Positions 1-9,084 of a DNA stretch of 64,000 nt are shown here, piece by piece. The stretch covers positions 62,001 through 126,000 of the forward strand of contig JAXLSU010000010.1 in the NCBI GenBank assembly GCA_046330455.1, read 5' to 3'. The notes beneath the pieces were generated by a model. The model saw only the letters and a list, made by a program, of their open reading frames with translations. It was not told the origin of the DNA and searched no databases. The translations under genes were made by a program, and so were the position numbers. This DNA is from CAVQXR01 sp046330455. GTDB taxonomy: Bacteria > Actinomycetota > Thermoleophilia > Gaiellales > Gaiellaceae. Position 1 is the first letter of the stretch. Every line of letters begins with the position of its first letter.

Positions 1-897
1 GAGTTCCTTCGCAGCACGGTGCGCAACGAGGACGACCTGCTCGAGATCGCGCCCGCGTCCTACCTCGGCTTCGTGAACCGGCGCCCCGACGCGAAGAGCA
101 GCGGCCGGCTCGTCTTCGACGGGGAGAACGGGGACTCCCAGCTCGCCTCCAGGTACCAGCTACTCGCGACCCAGATCGAGTTCTTCGACCGGCGGAGCAC
201 GCCGACGACGATCCTCGTGATCGGCGCCGATCGCAGCTCGGGGAGCGGCGAGGTCGGGGTGAATCTCGCCGGCGCGTTCGCGTCGAGCGGCCGGAAGGTC
301 ATCTTCGTCGACGCGAACGCCGTGGATGCGGAGGCCACGAAGATCGTCGGTCTCGACGGGCAGACCGGGCTCACGGACATCCTCGCCGGCCCGACGGGCG
401 AGGATGGAGTCGTGTACTACCGCTCACGCACCTCCGACCTGCTCGACGTCGTTCCGGCAGGGATCTCGGGTCGCGAGGCGATCGACGCCGACCGCGCGCG
501 CCAGCTCTTGACGGAGCTCCTGGCCGAGCACGACCTCGTGGTCATCGCCGCTGCCCCGCCCCAGGAATCCCCATCGGCGCTCACCTGGAGCCGCGTCGCG
601 GACGCGTCCGTGCTCGTCGTGGCGGCAGATCGCACGAGGCGAAATCGGGTCGCGGACGCCGTTGAGAGCCTCGAGCTCGTCGGCGCGAAGATCGTCGGCA
701 CGATCCTGACGAGAAACGCTCCCATGACGTCCATGTTCCACAAGGAAGGGCGCGCCACGGCAGCGCGAAGCTGGCGCGCCGCACCGCGGGAAGCAACCCC
801 GGAAGGGAGCCGGAACGGCAGCCGGAAGTCGGATCGGGGACGCGCGCCGGGACCGGCACCCGTGGTCTCGGAGCCGGGCTCCAGTACCGACGACTGA
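1..897 (+). CDS. Degenerate polysaccharide tyrosine autokinase-like protein (5' partial)
   Basis: The frame is open to base 1, so the N-terminus lies outside the window; a GTG at 19 is probably internal. The visible 298 residues resemble the cytoplasmic kinase half of Wzc/CpsD-type chain-length regulators, which sit with Wzz-like membrane domains and control polymer length. The opening DLLEIAPASYLGFV matches the link between the Wzz and kinase parts. The nucleotide site is eroded: the P-loop region (223-258) reads GADRSSGSGEVG with no Walker Lys or following Ser/Thr. The Walker A' segment reads VIFVDAN. The Walker B position (532-561) reads DLVVIAAAPP and lacks the usual Asp before the Pro pair. 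The tail is Arg/Pro/Ser-rich without the Tyr cluster of active kinases. It begins the plus-strand exopolysaccharide half. Loss of kinase activity is inferred. Confidence 0.7.
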   Translation, partial: EFLRSTVRNEDDLLEIAPASYLGFVNRRPDAKSSGRLVFDGENGDSQLASRYQLLATQIEFFDRRSTPTTILVIGADRSSGSGEVGVNLAGAFASSGRKVIFVDANAVDAEATKIVGLDGQTGLTDILAGPTGEDGVVYYRSRTSDLLDVVPAGISGREAIDADRARQLLTELLAEHDLVVIAAAPPQESPSALTWSRVADASVLVVAADRTRRNRVADAVESLELVGAKIVGTILTRNAPMTSMFHKEGRATAARSWRAAPREATPEGSRNGSRKSDRGRAPGPAPVVSEPGSSTDD

Positions 898-916
898 CCG
901 GCGATCGGGCGACCTC

Positions 917-2224
917 ATGGACGGTCCGGTCGCCGAGGCCACCGCGACGATCCTGCGGGAAGGAGTCGATCCGGCCCCGACGGAGATCGCCGAGCCGGAT
1001 CCGCGGCCTCGCGTCGCGTACGTGATGTCGCGCTTTCCGAAGCTCTCCGAGACGTTCGTGCTGTACGAGATCCTCTCGGTCGAGGAGCGCGGCGTCGACG
1101 TCGAGGTCTATCCACTGCTTCGAGAGCGGGAGTCGGTCGTGCAGCCAGAGGCGGCCGCCCTCGCGGAACGCGCGCACTACGAGCCCTTCCTCTCCCCCGG
1201 AATCCTCGCGAGCCAGGCCTACTGGCTCGTCCGGGCGCCGCGAGCCTACCTCGGAGCGCTGTGGGCCTCACTCGCCGGCACGCTGCGCAGCGCGAACTTC
1301 CTCGCGGGCGCCGTCGGCATCTTCCCGAAGGTGGCCCACGCTGCCCGGGACATGGAGCGTCGAGGCGTGAAGCACGTCCACTGCCACTTCGCCACCCATC
1401 CCGCGCTCGCCGGCTTCATCGTCCATCGCCTCACCGGCATCCCGTTCAGCTTCACGGCACACGGATCCGATCTCCACGTCGACCGGACGATGCTGCGGCC
1501 GAAGGTCGCCGAAGCGTCCTTCGTCGCCGCCATCTCGCGCTACAACCGCGACCTGATCCTCGAGGAGTGCGGTCAGGCGTACGCCGACAGGGTCGAGGTC
1601 GTCCACTGCGGCGTGGACACGTCGATCTTCCGCCCGGCCGGCCCGCGTGAGGGCGGCGGGCCGTTCCGGATCCTCTGTGTGGGCACGCTCCACGAGGTCA
1701 AGGGCCAGGAATACCTCGTCGATGCCTGCGCGCTCCTTGCCGCCGAAGGCGTCGACTTCATCTGCCGGCTCGTGGGAGACGGCCCGAGTCGACGGGCACT
1801 CGAGGAGCGGATCGCGGCTCGCGGGCTCACAGACCGGGTCGTGCTCGCCGGCGCGCTCCCGCGCGACCGGGTCGCCCACCTGCTGCACGAGGCCGACGTG
1901 CTCGCAGCGCCGAGCGTCCCCACCGACTCCGGCAAGCGCGAGGGCATCCCCGTCGTGCTCATGGAGGCGCTCGGCTCGGGCGTTCCCGCGGTTGCGAGCG
2001 ACCTCTCGGGCATTCCCGAGCTCGTGATCGACGGCGAGACCGGGCTCCTCGTCCCGCCGCGCGACGTGGCGGCTCTCGCCGCCGCGCTCGCACGGCTCGC
2101 CTCGTGTCCCGTGCTCCGGGAGCGGCTCGGCGTCCAGGGACGGGAGAAGGTGCTCGCCGAGTTCGACCTGCGCCAGACGGCCGACGCGCTCGTCCGGCGC
2201 TTCCGCGCGGAGCGTGCGGCGTGA
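917..2224 (+). CDS. Glycosyltransferase family 4 (GT-B)
   Basis: This 435-residue enzyme is predicted to transfer a sugar from a nucleotide donor to a growing lipid-linked oligosaccharide on the cytoplasmic face. The N-terminal Rossmann domain starts with YVMSRFPKLSETFV, typical of WcaL/ExpE-like exopolysaccharide transferases, and carries HCHFAT and FTAHGSDL acceptor-side motifs. The C-terminal Glycos_transf_1 domain has CVGTLHEVKGQ and the E-x7-E donor motif in REGIPVVLMEALGSG. Length is normal for the family. ATG 917 is the only good start, 20 bases after the kinase-like gene. It overlaps the next gene by four bases (GTGA), so translation is probably coupled. Donor and acceptor cannot be named. 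Confidence 0.88.
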   Translation: MDGPVAEATATILREGVDPAPTEIAEPDPRPRVAYVMSRFPKLSETFVLYEILSVEERGVDVEVYPLLRERESVVQPEAAALAERAHYEPFLSPGILASQAYWLVRAPRAYLGALWASLAGTLRSANFLAGAVGIFPKVAHAARDMERRGVKHVHCHFATHPALAGFIVHRLTGIPFSFTAHGSDLHVDRTMLRPKVAEASFVAAISRYNRDLILEECGQAYADRVEVVHCGVDTSIFRPAGPREGGGPFRILCVGTLHEVKGQEYLVDACALLAAEGVDFICRLVGDGPSRRALEERIAARGLTDRVVLAGALPRDRVAHLLHEADVLAAPSVPTDSGKREGIPVVLMEALGSGVPAVASDLSGIPELVIDGETGLLVPPRDVAALAAALARLASCPVLRERLGVQGREKVLAEFDLRQTADALVRRFRAERAA

Positions 2225-3447
2225 CCGAGGCCGTCTTCTGGAGCGCCGTCGGGCTGATCGCGTACACCTACCTGGGCTTCCCGCTCCTCGTCCTCGCCCG
2301 GGGAGCGCTCCGCCCGCGCCCCGTCGCCGTGGGCGACGGCGAGCCCCGGATCTCGGTGCTCGTCGCCGCCCACGACGAGGCCCTGTCGATCGGGCGCAAG
2401 CTCGAGAACCTGCTCGGGCTCGACTACCCGGCAGACCGGCTCGAGATCGTCGTCGCCTCGGACGGCTCCGGAGACGGCACCGACGCGATCGTCCGTGAGC
2501 TCGCAGGGGCTCAGCACGGCCGGCAGATTCACCTCCTGTCGCTTCCGCGCCAGGGGAAGGCGCCCGCCCTGACGGCCGCCGCGGAGGTCGCGGAGGGCGA
2601 TGTGCTCGTGTTCTCGGACGCGAACTCGATGTTCGCACCGGACGCGCTCCGCAAACTCGTCGGGCCGTTCGCCGACCCGTCGGTCGGCGGGGTCGCGGGC
2701 GATCAGCGCTACCTGAGCGGAGCCGGTGACGGCAGTGCCGCGGGCGAGCGGAGCTACTGGAGCCTCGACCGCGCGCTCAAGGTGGCGGAGAGCCGGGGAG
2801 GCAACGTGATCTCGGCAACCGGCGCGATCTACGCGATCCGCCGCGAGCTGTTCCGGCCCGTGCTTCCCGGCGTGACGGACGACTTCTACACCTCGACGGG
2901 AGTGATCGCGCAAGGCCGCCGCCTCGTCTTCGCGGCGGACGCGGCCGCGTACGAGCCGGTCGCCCCGTCGAGCGGCATCGAGTTCGGCCGCAAGGTGAGG
3001 GTGATCACCCGCGGGCTTCGCGGCGTGCTCGCCCGGCGGCAGCTGCTCGATCCCTTCCGTCACGGGTTCTACGCCGTCCAGCTCGTCTCGCACAAGGTGC
3101 TTCGGCGCCTGATGTTCGTGCCGCTCGCGGCGATGCTCGCGACGAGCGCGCTGCTCTGGAGCGACGGGCCCTTCTGGGTCGCGCTCACCTCGGCGCAGGC
3201 GGCGCTCTACGGCGCAGGGCTTGCCGGCATCGCGCTCGGTGGCACCCGTGTCGGGCGTTCGAAGCTGCTCGCCCTCCCCGCGTTCTTCTGCCTCGCGAAC
3301 GCGGCCTGCGCGGCTGCGGTCTGGAACATCGCCCGCGGCCGCCGGATCGAGCTCTGGCAGCCCGAGCGCGACGCGCGGCCCCCGGCCGCCGGAGTGGAGC
3401 TCCCCGCGGGCGGAGCCGGCCGGCCGAGCGAGGGGAGCAGCCGGTGA
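2221..3447 (+). CDS. Glycosyltransferase family 2, membrane-associated
   Basis: A 408-residue inverting transferase. The start GTG 2221 overlaps the previous stop in a GTGA junction; an open frame further upstream merely runs back into that gene. A short N-terminal hydrophobic segment (WSAVGLIAYTYLGFPLLVLA) precedes the GT-A domain. This has ISVLVAAHDE, VVASDGSGDGT (UDP-binding Asp), FSDANS (DxD-like) and VTDDFY near the acceptor site. Two or three C-terminal membrane segments follow (about residues 300-375), as in cellulose-synthase-like or hyaluronan-synthase-like members. The QxxRW signature is not obvious; only RVITRGLRG stands in its place. It is translationally coupled to genes on both sides in a GT4-GT2-ligase operon. 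Confidence 0.85.
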   Translation: MTEAVFWSAVGLIAYTYLGFPLLVLARGALRPRPVAVGDGEPRISVLVAAHDEALSIGRKLENLLGLDYPADRLEIVVASDGSGDGTDAIVRELAGAQHGRQIHLLSLPRQGKAPALTAAAEVAEGDVLVFSDANSMFAPDALRKLVGPFADPSVGGVAGDQRYLSGAGDGSAAGERSYWSLDRALKVAESRGGNVISATGAIYAIRRELFRPVLPGVTDDFYTSTGVIAQGRRLVFAADAAAYEPVAPSSGIEFGRKVRVITRGLRGVLARRQLLDPFRHGFYAVQLVSHKVLRRLMFVPLAAMLATSALLWSDGPFWVALTSAQAALYGAGLAGIALGGTRVGRSKLLALPAFFCLANAACAAAVWNIARGRRIELWQPERDARPPAAGVELPAGGAGRPSEGSSR

Positions 3448-5003
3448 GCGGCTACGCCCGGGCGCTCGAGCACCGTCCCGCGCGGAGCGTGATGCCGATC
3501 GCGCTCGTCGGCGGCCTGACGATGGCCGCGATCGCGGGCCTCGTCACGGCGAACCAGCCGGTCGCCGCGGTTGCGGCATCGGCGCTCGGGTTCGTCGGCG
3601 TCGCGATGATGATCCGCCCGAACATCGCAACAATTGCCGTCGCGGGCGTCCTCTACACGAATGCCGCCGCCGTCGCCGTTCGCGAGCATGGCCTTCCGTT
3701 CATCATGGGCGCGGCGTTCCCGCTCCTGCTCCTGATCCCGCTCGCCTACCTGCTCGTCATGAGGCGCGAGCGCCTGATCGCCGCCCCTGCGCTCCCCTGG
3801 ATCCTCGCCTTCGTGTTCGCGAGCACCATCTCGACGATCGTCTCGTCCGAGCCTGATGTGGCGGCCAGCCAGCTCGAGACGTACTACCTCGAGGGCGTCG
3901 TCCTCTTCTTCCTGGCGACCAACGTGATGCGCTCCTCGAAAATCGTCAGATCGGTGATCTGGACGATCGTGCTCGCCGGCGCGCTCCTCGCGCTCCTCTC
4001 CGTGTACCAGCAGTTCACCGGCGACTTCGGAAACCAGTTCGGCGGGTTCGCCCAGGTGAGCTCGACCACCGAGGGCTTCACGGTCGAGGACGAGGGGCTC
4101 ACCGCGAGCTCGCAGAAGCGTCTCGGCGGGCCGTTCTCCGGCGGCGGGGCGAATCGCTACGCCCAGATCCTGCTCGTCCTCGTTCCGCTCGCCGTGTTCC
4201 TCGTCTGGACGGCGCAGCGCCTGCGGGCGCGGCTGCTCGCCATGGTTGCGCTGCTCCTGCTCACGTTCGGCGTCGTCCTGACCTTCTCCCGGGGGGCGGC
4301 GCTCGCCTTCGCGGCGCTGGTCGTCCTCATGGGAGCGCTGCGCTTCCTCCGCCTCCGCCACCTCGCCCTGCTCGGGGCGGTCGTCGCGATCGTGCTCGTC
4401 AGCGTGCCCTCGTACTGGATCCGCGTGTCGTCGCTCGTCGAGCTTCCCGGCGTCACCTCGACCGGCAGCAAGGCGGACTCGTCGATCCAGAGCCGCGGGA
4501 CGGAGAACCTCGCGGCGATCCTGATCTTCGCCGACCACCCGGCCTTCGGCGTCGGCCCCGGTCTGTACCCGCAGTACTACGAGGAGTACCAGGATCGGGT
4601 CGGGGACTACTCGAACGTGATCGACATCAACCAGAAGTACACGACGCGCCAGGCCCACAACCTCTACCTGGGCGTGCTCGCCGAGACGGGAATCGTCGGG
4701 TTCACGTGTCTCATGGGCGCGATCGGCGCTACCGTGCTCGGGCTGTGGAGAGCGCGCCGGCGCTGCCTCGGCGCCGCGCGACCGGACCTCGCGCTGCTAC
4801 CCACGGCGGTGGGCCTCGCTCTCGCGGCCTACCTGATCACCGCGGTCTTCCTCCACCTCGCCTACGAGCGGTACTTCTTCCTGCTCCTCGCCCTCGGAGC
4901 GGCTGCGGCGGCCGTGACCCTGCGTGACCTGGCAACGGGGCAGGAGGAGAGCGCGGCTTCGGTGCCCCGATCGGCTCCTGCGGGACACACCGCTTCCGGC
5001 TAG
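3444..5003 (+). CDS. O-antigen ligase/polymerase-like membrane protein
   Basis: This 519-residue polytopic protein has about twelve hydrophobic segments. A large extracytoplasmic loop with many Tyr and polar residues lies around positions 350-410 and includes IQSRGTENLAAILIFADHPAFGVGPG, listed here only as its location. That Arg-containing, GxGPG-ending segment before the last membrane pair is typical of the Wzy_C/WaaL family, which joins or polymerises lipid-linked sugars outside the membrane. GTG 3444 overlaps the preceding stop by four bases. It closes the GT4-GT2-ligase operon. A second protein of this family is at 33400, so one may polymerise and the other ligate. Polymerase and ligase cannot be told apart by sequence alone. 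Confidence 0.82.
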   Translation: MSGYARALEHRPARSVMPIALVGGLTMAAIAGLVTANQPVAAVAASALGFVGVAMMIRPNIATIAVAGVLYTNAAAVAVREHGLPFIMGAAFPLLLLIPLAYLLVMRRERLIAAPALPWILAFVFASTISTIVSSEPDVAASQLETYYLEGVVLFFLATNVMRSSKIVRSVIWTIVLAGALLALLSVYQQFTGDFGNQFGGFAQVSSTTEGFTVEDEGLTASSQKRLGGPFSGGGANRYAQILLVLVPLAVFLVWTAQRLRARLLAMVALLLLTFGVVLTFSRGAALAFAALVVLMGALRFLRLRHLALLGAVVAIVLVSVPSYWIRVSSLVELPGVTSTGSKADSSIQSRGTENLAAILIFADHPAFGVGPGLYPQYYEEYQDRVGDYSNVIDINQKYTTRQAHNLYLGVLAETGIVGFTCLMGAIGATVLGLWRARRRCLGAARPDLALLPTAVGLALAAYLITAVFLHLAYERYFFLLLALGAAAAAVTLRDLATGQEESAASVPRSAPAGHTASG

Positions 5004-5059
5004 CCCTCTCCCACGCTCCCGTACGTCCCGGGACAACGCCGACCGGCGGCTCGCGACGG

Positions 5060-6118
5060 TCAGGAGGACGGTCGGATCACCGCGTCGAGCGGCACGAGCT
5101 TGAAGTTCTGGTGCTCGTCGTCCTGCTCGCCGTCCTGGACGACGAGCAGGCCGCGCGGAAACGCCGGCCCGAGGCTCACGCCGGTCGCGTCGAGCCCGTC
5201 CGTCTCCTGCACGGCATCGATGCCGCCTGCGTCCACGATCTCGAACGTCCCGAGGAACTGGTTGTCGCCCTCGCGGCGGTAGACGGCGTAACTGTCCGAG
5301 CCCTGACTCGACACGATGAGGTATCCGGAGCCGCCAGGGCCGACGACGATCGCGATCCCCTCCACGTCCGCATCGAGATGGCCGAGCTCGCCGGTCGTGT
5401 CGACCGCACGTCGCGCCTCCCCGGAGTCGGGTTCGGCGCCGTAGCGCCAGACGCCCTCCGACTCCTCGCCGATGTACAGGCGACCGAGCTCGTCGTCGAC
5501 GGCGCAGCCCTCGGTCTGCGAGCCCACGTCGAAGCTTCTCACGAGGCGGCCGTCGACCCTGCCGTCCGCCTCGAACAGCTCCCACTGCTGCACCTCGCCC
5601 TGCTCGCTGTTGACGAACACGTAGTAGACCCCCTCCGGGCTGCGATACATGCACAGGCCGTAGGCGGACATGTCGAGCTCCAGCGGCCTGGCGGCGACGT
5701 CGACGAGATCGCGAGTCGAGGGGTCGAGCCGGAACAGCACGATCGCCTCGTGCTCGCGGTCGCTCGCCGCAACGAGCGTGATCTCGCTCCCGCCGAGGGT
5801 GAACCCTTCACGGAGATCGACGTTGTTCATCGGCCCGACGTCGAGGTACCGCACCTCGGCGCCGGTCAGGTCGTACACGGCGAGCCCGCCCTTCTTGTCG
5901 GTCCCGATCACGAGTGAGTCGGCCGGGTTGGCGCCGTTCACGAAGATCGCAGGGTCGTCGGCTGCATCGCCGCGGTTCGGGACGGGCTTGGTCTCGACGG
6001 TCGCCCCGACGGTGCCCGCCACGACGACGCCGCCCACCTCGTCACCGCCACCGCCGCAACCGGCGACGAGGCCGGCCAGACCGAGCGCCGCGACGAGCGC
6101 GGCTCGTGCGGCCGTCAT
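5060..6118 (-). CDS. Beta-propeller phytase, lipoprotein
   Basis: Predicted secreted 3-phytase (352 residues) that removes phosphate from myo-inositol hexakisphosphate with calcium. ATG 6118 is chosen because it gives a lipoprotein signal ending in LVAGC (Cys21); longer frames add Arg-rich sequence. Family hallmarks occur in order: DDPAIFVN (54-61), TDKKGGLAVYDL (73-84), NNVDLR (98-103), YGLCMYRS (153-160), QTEGCAVDDE (201-210), YIGEE (215-219), DVEGIAIV, SSQG, and QDG...QNFK near the end. These include the acidic calcium/phosphate-site residues, so activity is likely. It is transcribed against the exopolysaccharide genes and divergently from the secreted repeat protein. Being membrane-anchored outside the cell, it could release phosphate from phytate or from a phosphorylated polymer; the second role is speculation. 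Confidence 0.93.
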   Translation of the reverse strand: MTAARAALVAALGLAGLVAGCGGGGDEVGGVVVAGTVGATVETKPVPNRGDAADDPAIFVNGANPADSLVIGTDKKGGLAVYDLTGAEVRYLDVGPMNNVDLREGFTLGGSEITLVAASDREHEAIVLFRLDPSTRDLVDVAARPLELDMSAYGLCMYRSPEGVYYVFVNSEQGEVQQWELFEADGRVDGRLVRSFDVGSQTEGCAVDDELGRLYIGEESEGVWRYGAEPDSGEARRAVDTTGELGHLDADVEGIAIVVGPGGSGYLIVSSQGSDSYAVYRREGDNQFLGTFEIVDAGGIDAVQETDGLDATGVSLGPAFPRGLLVVQDGEQDDEHQNFKLVPLDAVIRPSS

Positions 6119-6216
6119 GCGATGCGCCCGGAACACTTCTCTGCTCAGCGTAGCGGTCGATTTCGAGGCTGCCGAGAAGCCCCGCCGCCGGCCTGGACGA
6201 ATCCGGCGGACACGCC

Positions 6217-6222
6217 TACTGT
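6217..6222 (+). promoter_or_regulatory. -10 element, leaderless start
   Basis: TACTGT is followed by six bases and then the GTG at 6229, with no Shine-Dalgarno sequence. Transcription would begin at or next to the start codon. No convincing -35 box was seen. Confidence 0.5.
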
Positions 6223-6228
6223 CCGTCG

Positions 6229-8958
6229 GTGGGGACCTGGGGGGGATGCCGCGCGCTGCGCGTGCTCGCAGCCGCAACGGCCGCTGCCGGCCTTCTTGCC
6301 GTGTCGGCTCCCGCCGCCCTCGCCGGCCCGGGCGACCTCGGGGTCGAGGGACCGTCCTTCTCCGGCGCGAACGCCGGCGTCCCGCCCTCCGGCTCGAAGC
6401 CCGAGAGCAAGCTCTGGTGGAATGACGGCGCCTGGTGGGGCAGCCTGTTCGACAGCGTCAGCGGCGACTTCCACATCTTCCGCTTCGACGTCCAGACCCA
6501 GGCCTGGACCGACACGGGCGTGCCGATCGACAGCCGCAACAACAGCATCCAGGACACGCTCTGGGACGGCACGAGGCTCTACGTCTCCTCCCACGTCTAC
6601 TCGGAGTCGCCCTCATCCGGCAAGCCGAGCTCTCTCTACCGCTACAGCTACGACGGCGCCGCGGACACGTACGTCCTCGACCCCGGCTTCCCGGCGCAGA
6701 TCAACGACCTTGCGACGGAGACGCTCGTGATCGCGAAGGACTCGACGGGGCAGCTCTGGGCGACCTGGACCGCCGGCGGGCAGGTCTGGGTCAACCGGAC
6801 GTCGTGCACCCCGGCGTGCGACGACGCGAGCTGGGGCTCGCCGTTCGCGCTGGCGAGCGGCCTGTACTCGGACGACGTCTCGTCGCTGATCGCGTTCGGC
6901 GGCTCGCGGATCGGCGTGATGTGGAGCAATCAGAACACCGACACGATGGCGTTCCGATCCAGGCTCGATACGGACATCGACACGACCTGGGCGGCGCCCG
7001 AGACGGCGTACGCGGGGCCCAACCTCGCCGACGATCACATGAACCTCAAGACCGACCCGGCCGGGCGTATCTACGCCGCCGTCAAGACGAGCCGCAGCTC
7101 GAGCGCCGACGTCCTCACGCACCTCCTCGTTCGCTCCCCCGAAGGAATGTGGGTATCGCACCGCTTCGGCCTCGTGTCGGACAGCCATACGCGACCGATC
7201 GTCGTGCTCGATACGGTGAACGGGCTGATCCGGATGTTCGCGTCGGTCACGCAGTCCGGCGGCACGATCTACGAGAAGTCGATCGCGATGGTCGATGCCG
7301 ACGCGGCGGGAGTCGACTTCCCCGCGGGGGTCGGCGAGGCGCGGATTCGCGATGCCGCGGCCATGAAGATGAACAACGCGACGTCGACGAAGCAGAACCT
7401 GGACGCATCGACGGGGCTGCTCGTCCTCGCGACGAACAAGGCGACGAAGCGGTACTGGTCGTACTCCGTCGAGCTCGGCGTCGATACGACCCCTCCCACG
7501 CTCCAGTCCGTCGTCGCCGACGGGACAGCCCAGGCGACGACCGGCGCAGTCGCCCTGACCTACGACGAGGCGCTCAACGCGGCGACGGCACCCGCCGCGG
7601 GGGCGTTCACCGTCACCGGCTCGCTCTCGGGCCCGCTCCCCGTGCTGGGGGCAACCGTGTCAGGCTCGACGGTGAGCCTCGTGCTCGGTACGCAGCCCCG
7701 GCCGGCAGAGTCGCTGACGCTGAGCTACGAACCGCCCCCCACGGGGGCGATCGAGGACGTGATCGGCAACGACGCGGCCGCCGTCACGGGCCTGGCGGTG
7801 ACGAACGGCACGACTCCGCCCGCGCTCCAGGCCGCCTCGGCGACCGGCAGCTCGCTCGTCCTGGCCTATGACGAGGCCCTGAACGCAGCCTCGGTGCCCC
7901 TGCCGGGCACGTTCGCCGTGACCGGCTCCGGCTCGGGCCCGCTCGCCGTTTCGGCCGTCTCGGTCTCGGGAAGCAGCGTGGCGCTCACGCTCACGGCACC
8001 GGTGCTCCCGGATGAGACGGTCACGCTCGACTACGCGCCCCCGGCGACCGGCCCGATCGAAGATGACGCGGGCAACGACGCCGGCACGCTCGCAGGTCAG
8101 GCCGTCGCGAACGACACGGTCGTCGACACGGTCTCCCCCGCCCTCCAGGCCGCCCGCGTCGACGCGACGACGCTGACGCTCGCCTACGACGAGCTGCTGT
8201 CGACAGCCCCACCGGATCCCTCGGCGTTCTCGGTCAGCGGCTCCGTCCAGGGCGGCCAGGTCGTGACCGGTGTCGCGATCGCCGGGCCCGTCGTCTCGCT
8301 GACCCTCACGCCCGGTGTCGCCGCCGGAGAGATCGTCGTGCTCGACTACGTGCCGCCCGCCTCGAGCCCCCTCGAGGACCCGGCCGGCAACGATGCGGCA
8401 GCCCTCGCCGGTCAGGCGGTCGCCAACGACACGGTTGCGCCGGGCGGCCAGCTCGTGCTGCTCCCGAACGGCGACGCCGCCCGCGATGCGGCGATCCGCG
8501 ACCAGGGCGGCGGCAGCGCCGACCTCTGGGACCGGATCGACGACGGGATCGCGACCGCGGACAACGGCACCGGCTACGTCCGGAACGACAACCGAACGAG
8601 CGGCTCCTACGAGGCCGAGCTCTCGGGAACGCCGGCGCAGCTCACCCGGATGCTCACCCTGTCGGTGTCCGTACGGGCCCGCACGACGGGGCGCCTCGAC
8701 GACGTCACTACGCTCTATGCACAGGTCGTCGAGGCCGACGGCACGCCCCTCACCGGCGAGGTGGTGGTAGCCGCCAACCCGGGCCTCGCCGCCTGGACGA
8801 CGCTCACGGGCGTTCCGTTGACGATCCTCGGCGACGTCGGGAAGACGGCCTGGGACGCGGCGCGGCTCAGGCTCCGCTGGGCCTACGAGCCGGTCGGGAC
8901 GCCGGACAGGACCCAGGCGCGCGTCACGGCCGTCGAACTGAACGGGACCTGGGGCTAG
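6229..8958 (+). CDS. Large secreted propeller/SwmB-repeat protein
   Basis: A 909-residue exported protein of unknown function. Signal peptide: hydrophobic stretch VLAAATAAAGLLAVSAPAALA followed by Gly-Pro, cleaved near residue 33; this stretch is described only by position. Residues about 40-420 are Trp/Asp-rich beta sequence resembling sialidase or BNR-type propellers, without confirmed Asp-box series. Three tandem repeats of about 105 residues follow (about 421-735), each with LAYDEALNAA-like and LDYxPPxxxPIEDxxGNDA motifs, as in SwmB/flagellar-associated repeats. The last 170 residues form another beta-rich domain (LWDRIDDGIATADNGTGYV). GTG 6229 sits six bases after TACTGT, which supports this start. 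It may be a surface adhesin or polysaccharide-binding protein; no catalytic residues can be assigned. Confidence 0.78.
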   Translation: MGTWGGCRALRVLAAATAAAGLLAVSAPAALAGPGDLGVEGPSFSGANAGVPPSGSKPESKLWWNDGAWWGSLFDSVSGDFHIFRFDVQTQAWTDTGVPIDSRNNSIQDTLWDGTRLYVSSHVYSESPSSGKPSSLYRYSYDGAADTYVLDPGFPAQINDLATETLVIAKDSTGQLWATWTAGGQVWVNRTSCTPACDDASWGSPFALASGLYSDDVSSLIAFGGSRIGVMWSNQNTDTMAFRSRLDTDIDTTWAAPETAYAGPNLADDHMNLKTDPAGRIYAAVKTSRSSSADVLTHLLVRSPEGMWVSHRFGLVSDSHTRPIVVLDTVNGLIRMFASVTQSGGTIYEKSIAMVDADAAGVDFPAGVGEARIRDAAAMKMNNATSTKQNLDASTGLLVLATNKATKRYWSYSVELGVDTTPPTLQSVVADGTAQATTGAVALTYDEALNAATAPAAGAFTVTGSLSGPLPVLGATVSGSTVSLVLGTQPRPAESLTLSYEPPPTGAIEDVIGNDAAAVTGLAVTNGTTPPALQAASATGSSLVLAYDEALNAASVPLPGTFAVTGSGSGPLAVSAVSVSGSSVALTLTAPVLPDETVTLDYAPPATGPIEDDAGNDAGTLAGQAVANDTVVDTVSPALQAARVDATTLTLAYDELLSTAPPDPSAFSVSGSVQGGQVVTGVAIAGPVVSLTLTPGVAAGEIVVLDYVPPASSPLEDPAGNDAAALAGQAVANDTVAPGGQLVLLPNGDAARDAAIRDQGGGSADLWDRIDDGIATADNGTGYVRNDNRTSGSYEAELSGTPAQLTRMLTLSVSVRARTTGRLDDVTTLYAQVVEADGTPLTGEVVVAANPGLAAWTTLTGVPLTILGDVGKTAWDAARLRLRWAYEPVGTPDRTQARVTAVELNGTWG
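7489..8436 (+). repeat. Three tandem SwmB-like coding repeats
   Basis: Three in-frame units of roughly 105 codons start near 7489, 7810 and 8128. Each begins with a Pro-x-Leu-Gln segment and ends with an Asn-Asp-Thr/Gly-Thr segment. They are diverged at DNA level, so this is an old protein repeat and not a recent duplication. Confidence 0.8.
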
Positions 8959-9071
8959 CAGCTTCTGACCGGCGCGGCGGCGCTCAAGCCGTGCCCAGCG
9001 GAGGCCGATTCCTGAGACGGGCTGCGCCGCGACCCCCGAAACGGCGCCCTGGCGCCGCGCAGGCCCCTGGA

Positions 9072-9077
9072 TAAGCT
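9072..9077 (+). promoter_or_regulatory. -10 element, leaderless start
   Basis: TAAGCT lies seven bases before ATG 9085, with no ribosome-binding site in between. The 126-base gap before the flippase gene also holds a small GGCGCC-ct-GGCGCC hairpin near 9043 and nothing else recognisable. Confidence 0.45.
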
Positions 9078-9084
9078 GGCCGCA

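Noticed and set aside
7489..8436. CRISPR or tandem DNA repeat
   Set aside because: The repetition is at protein level (SwmB-like domains), with poor DNA identity and no spacer structure.
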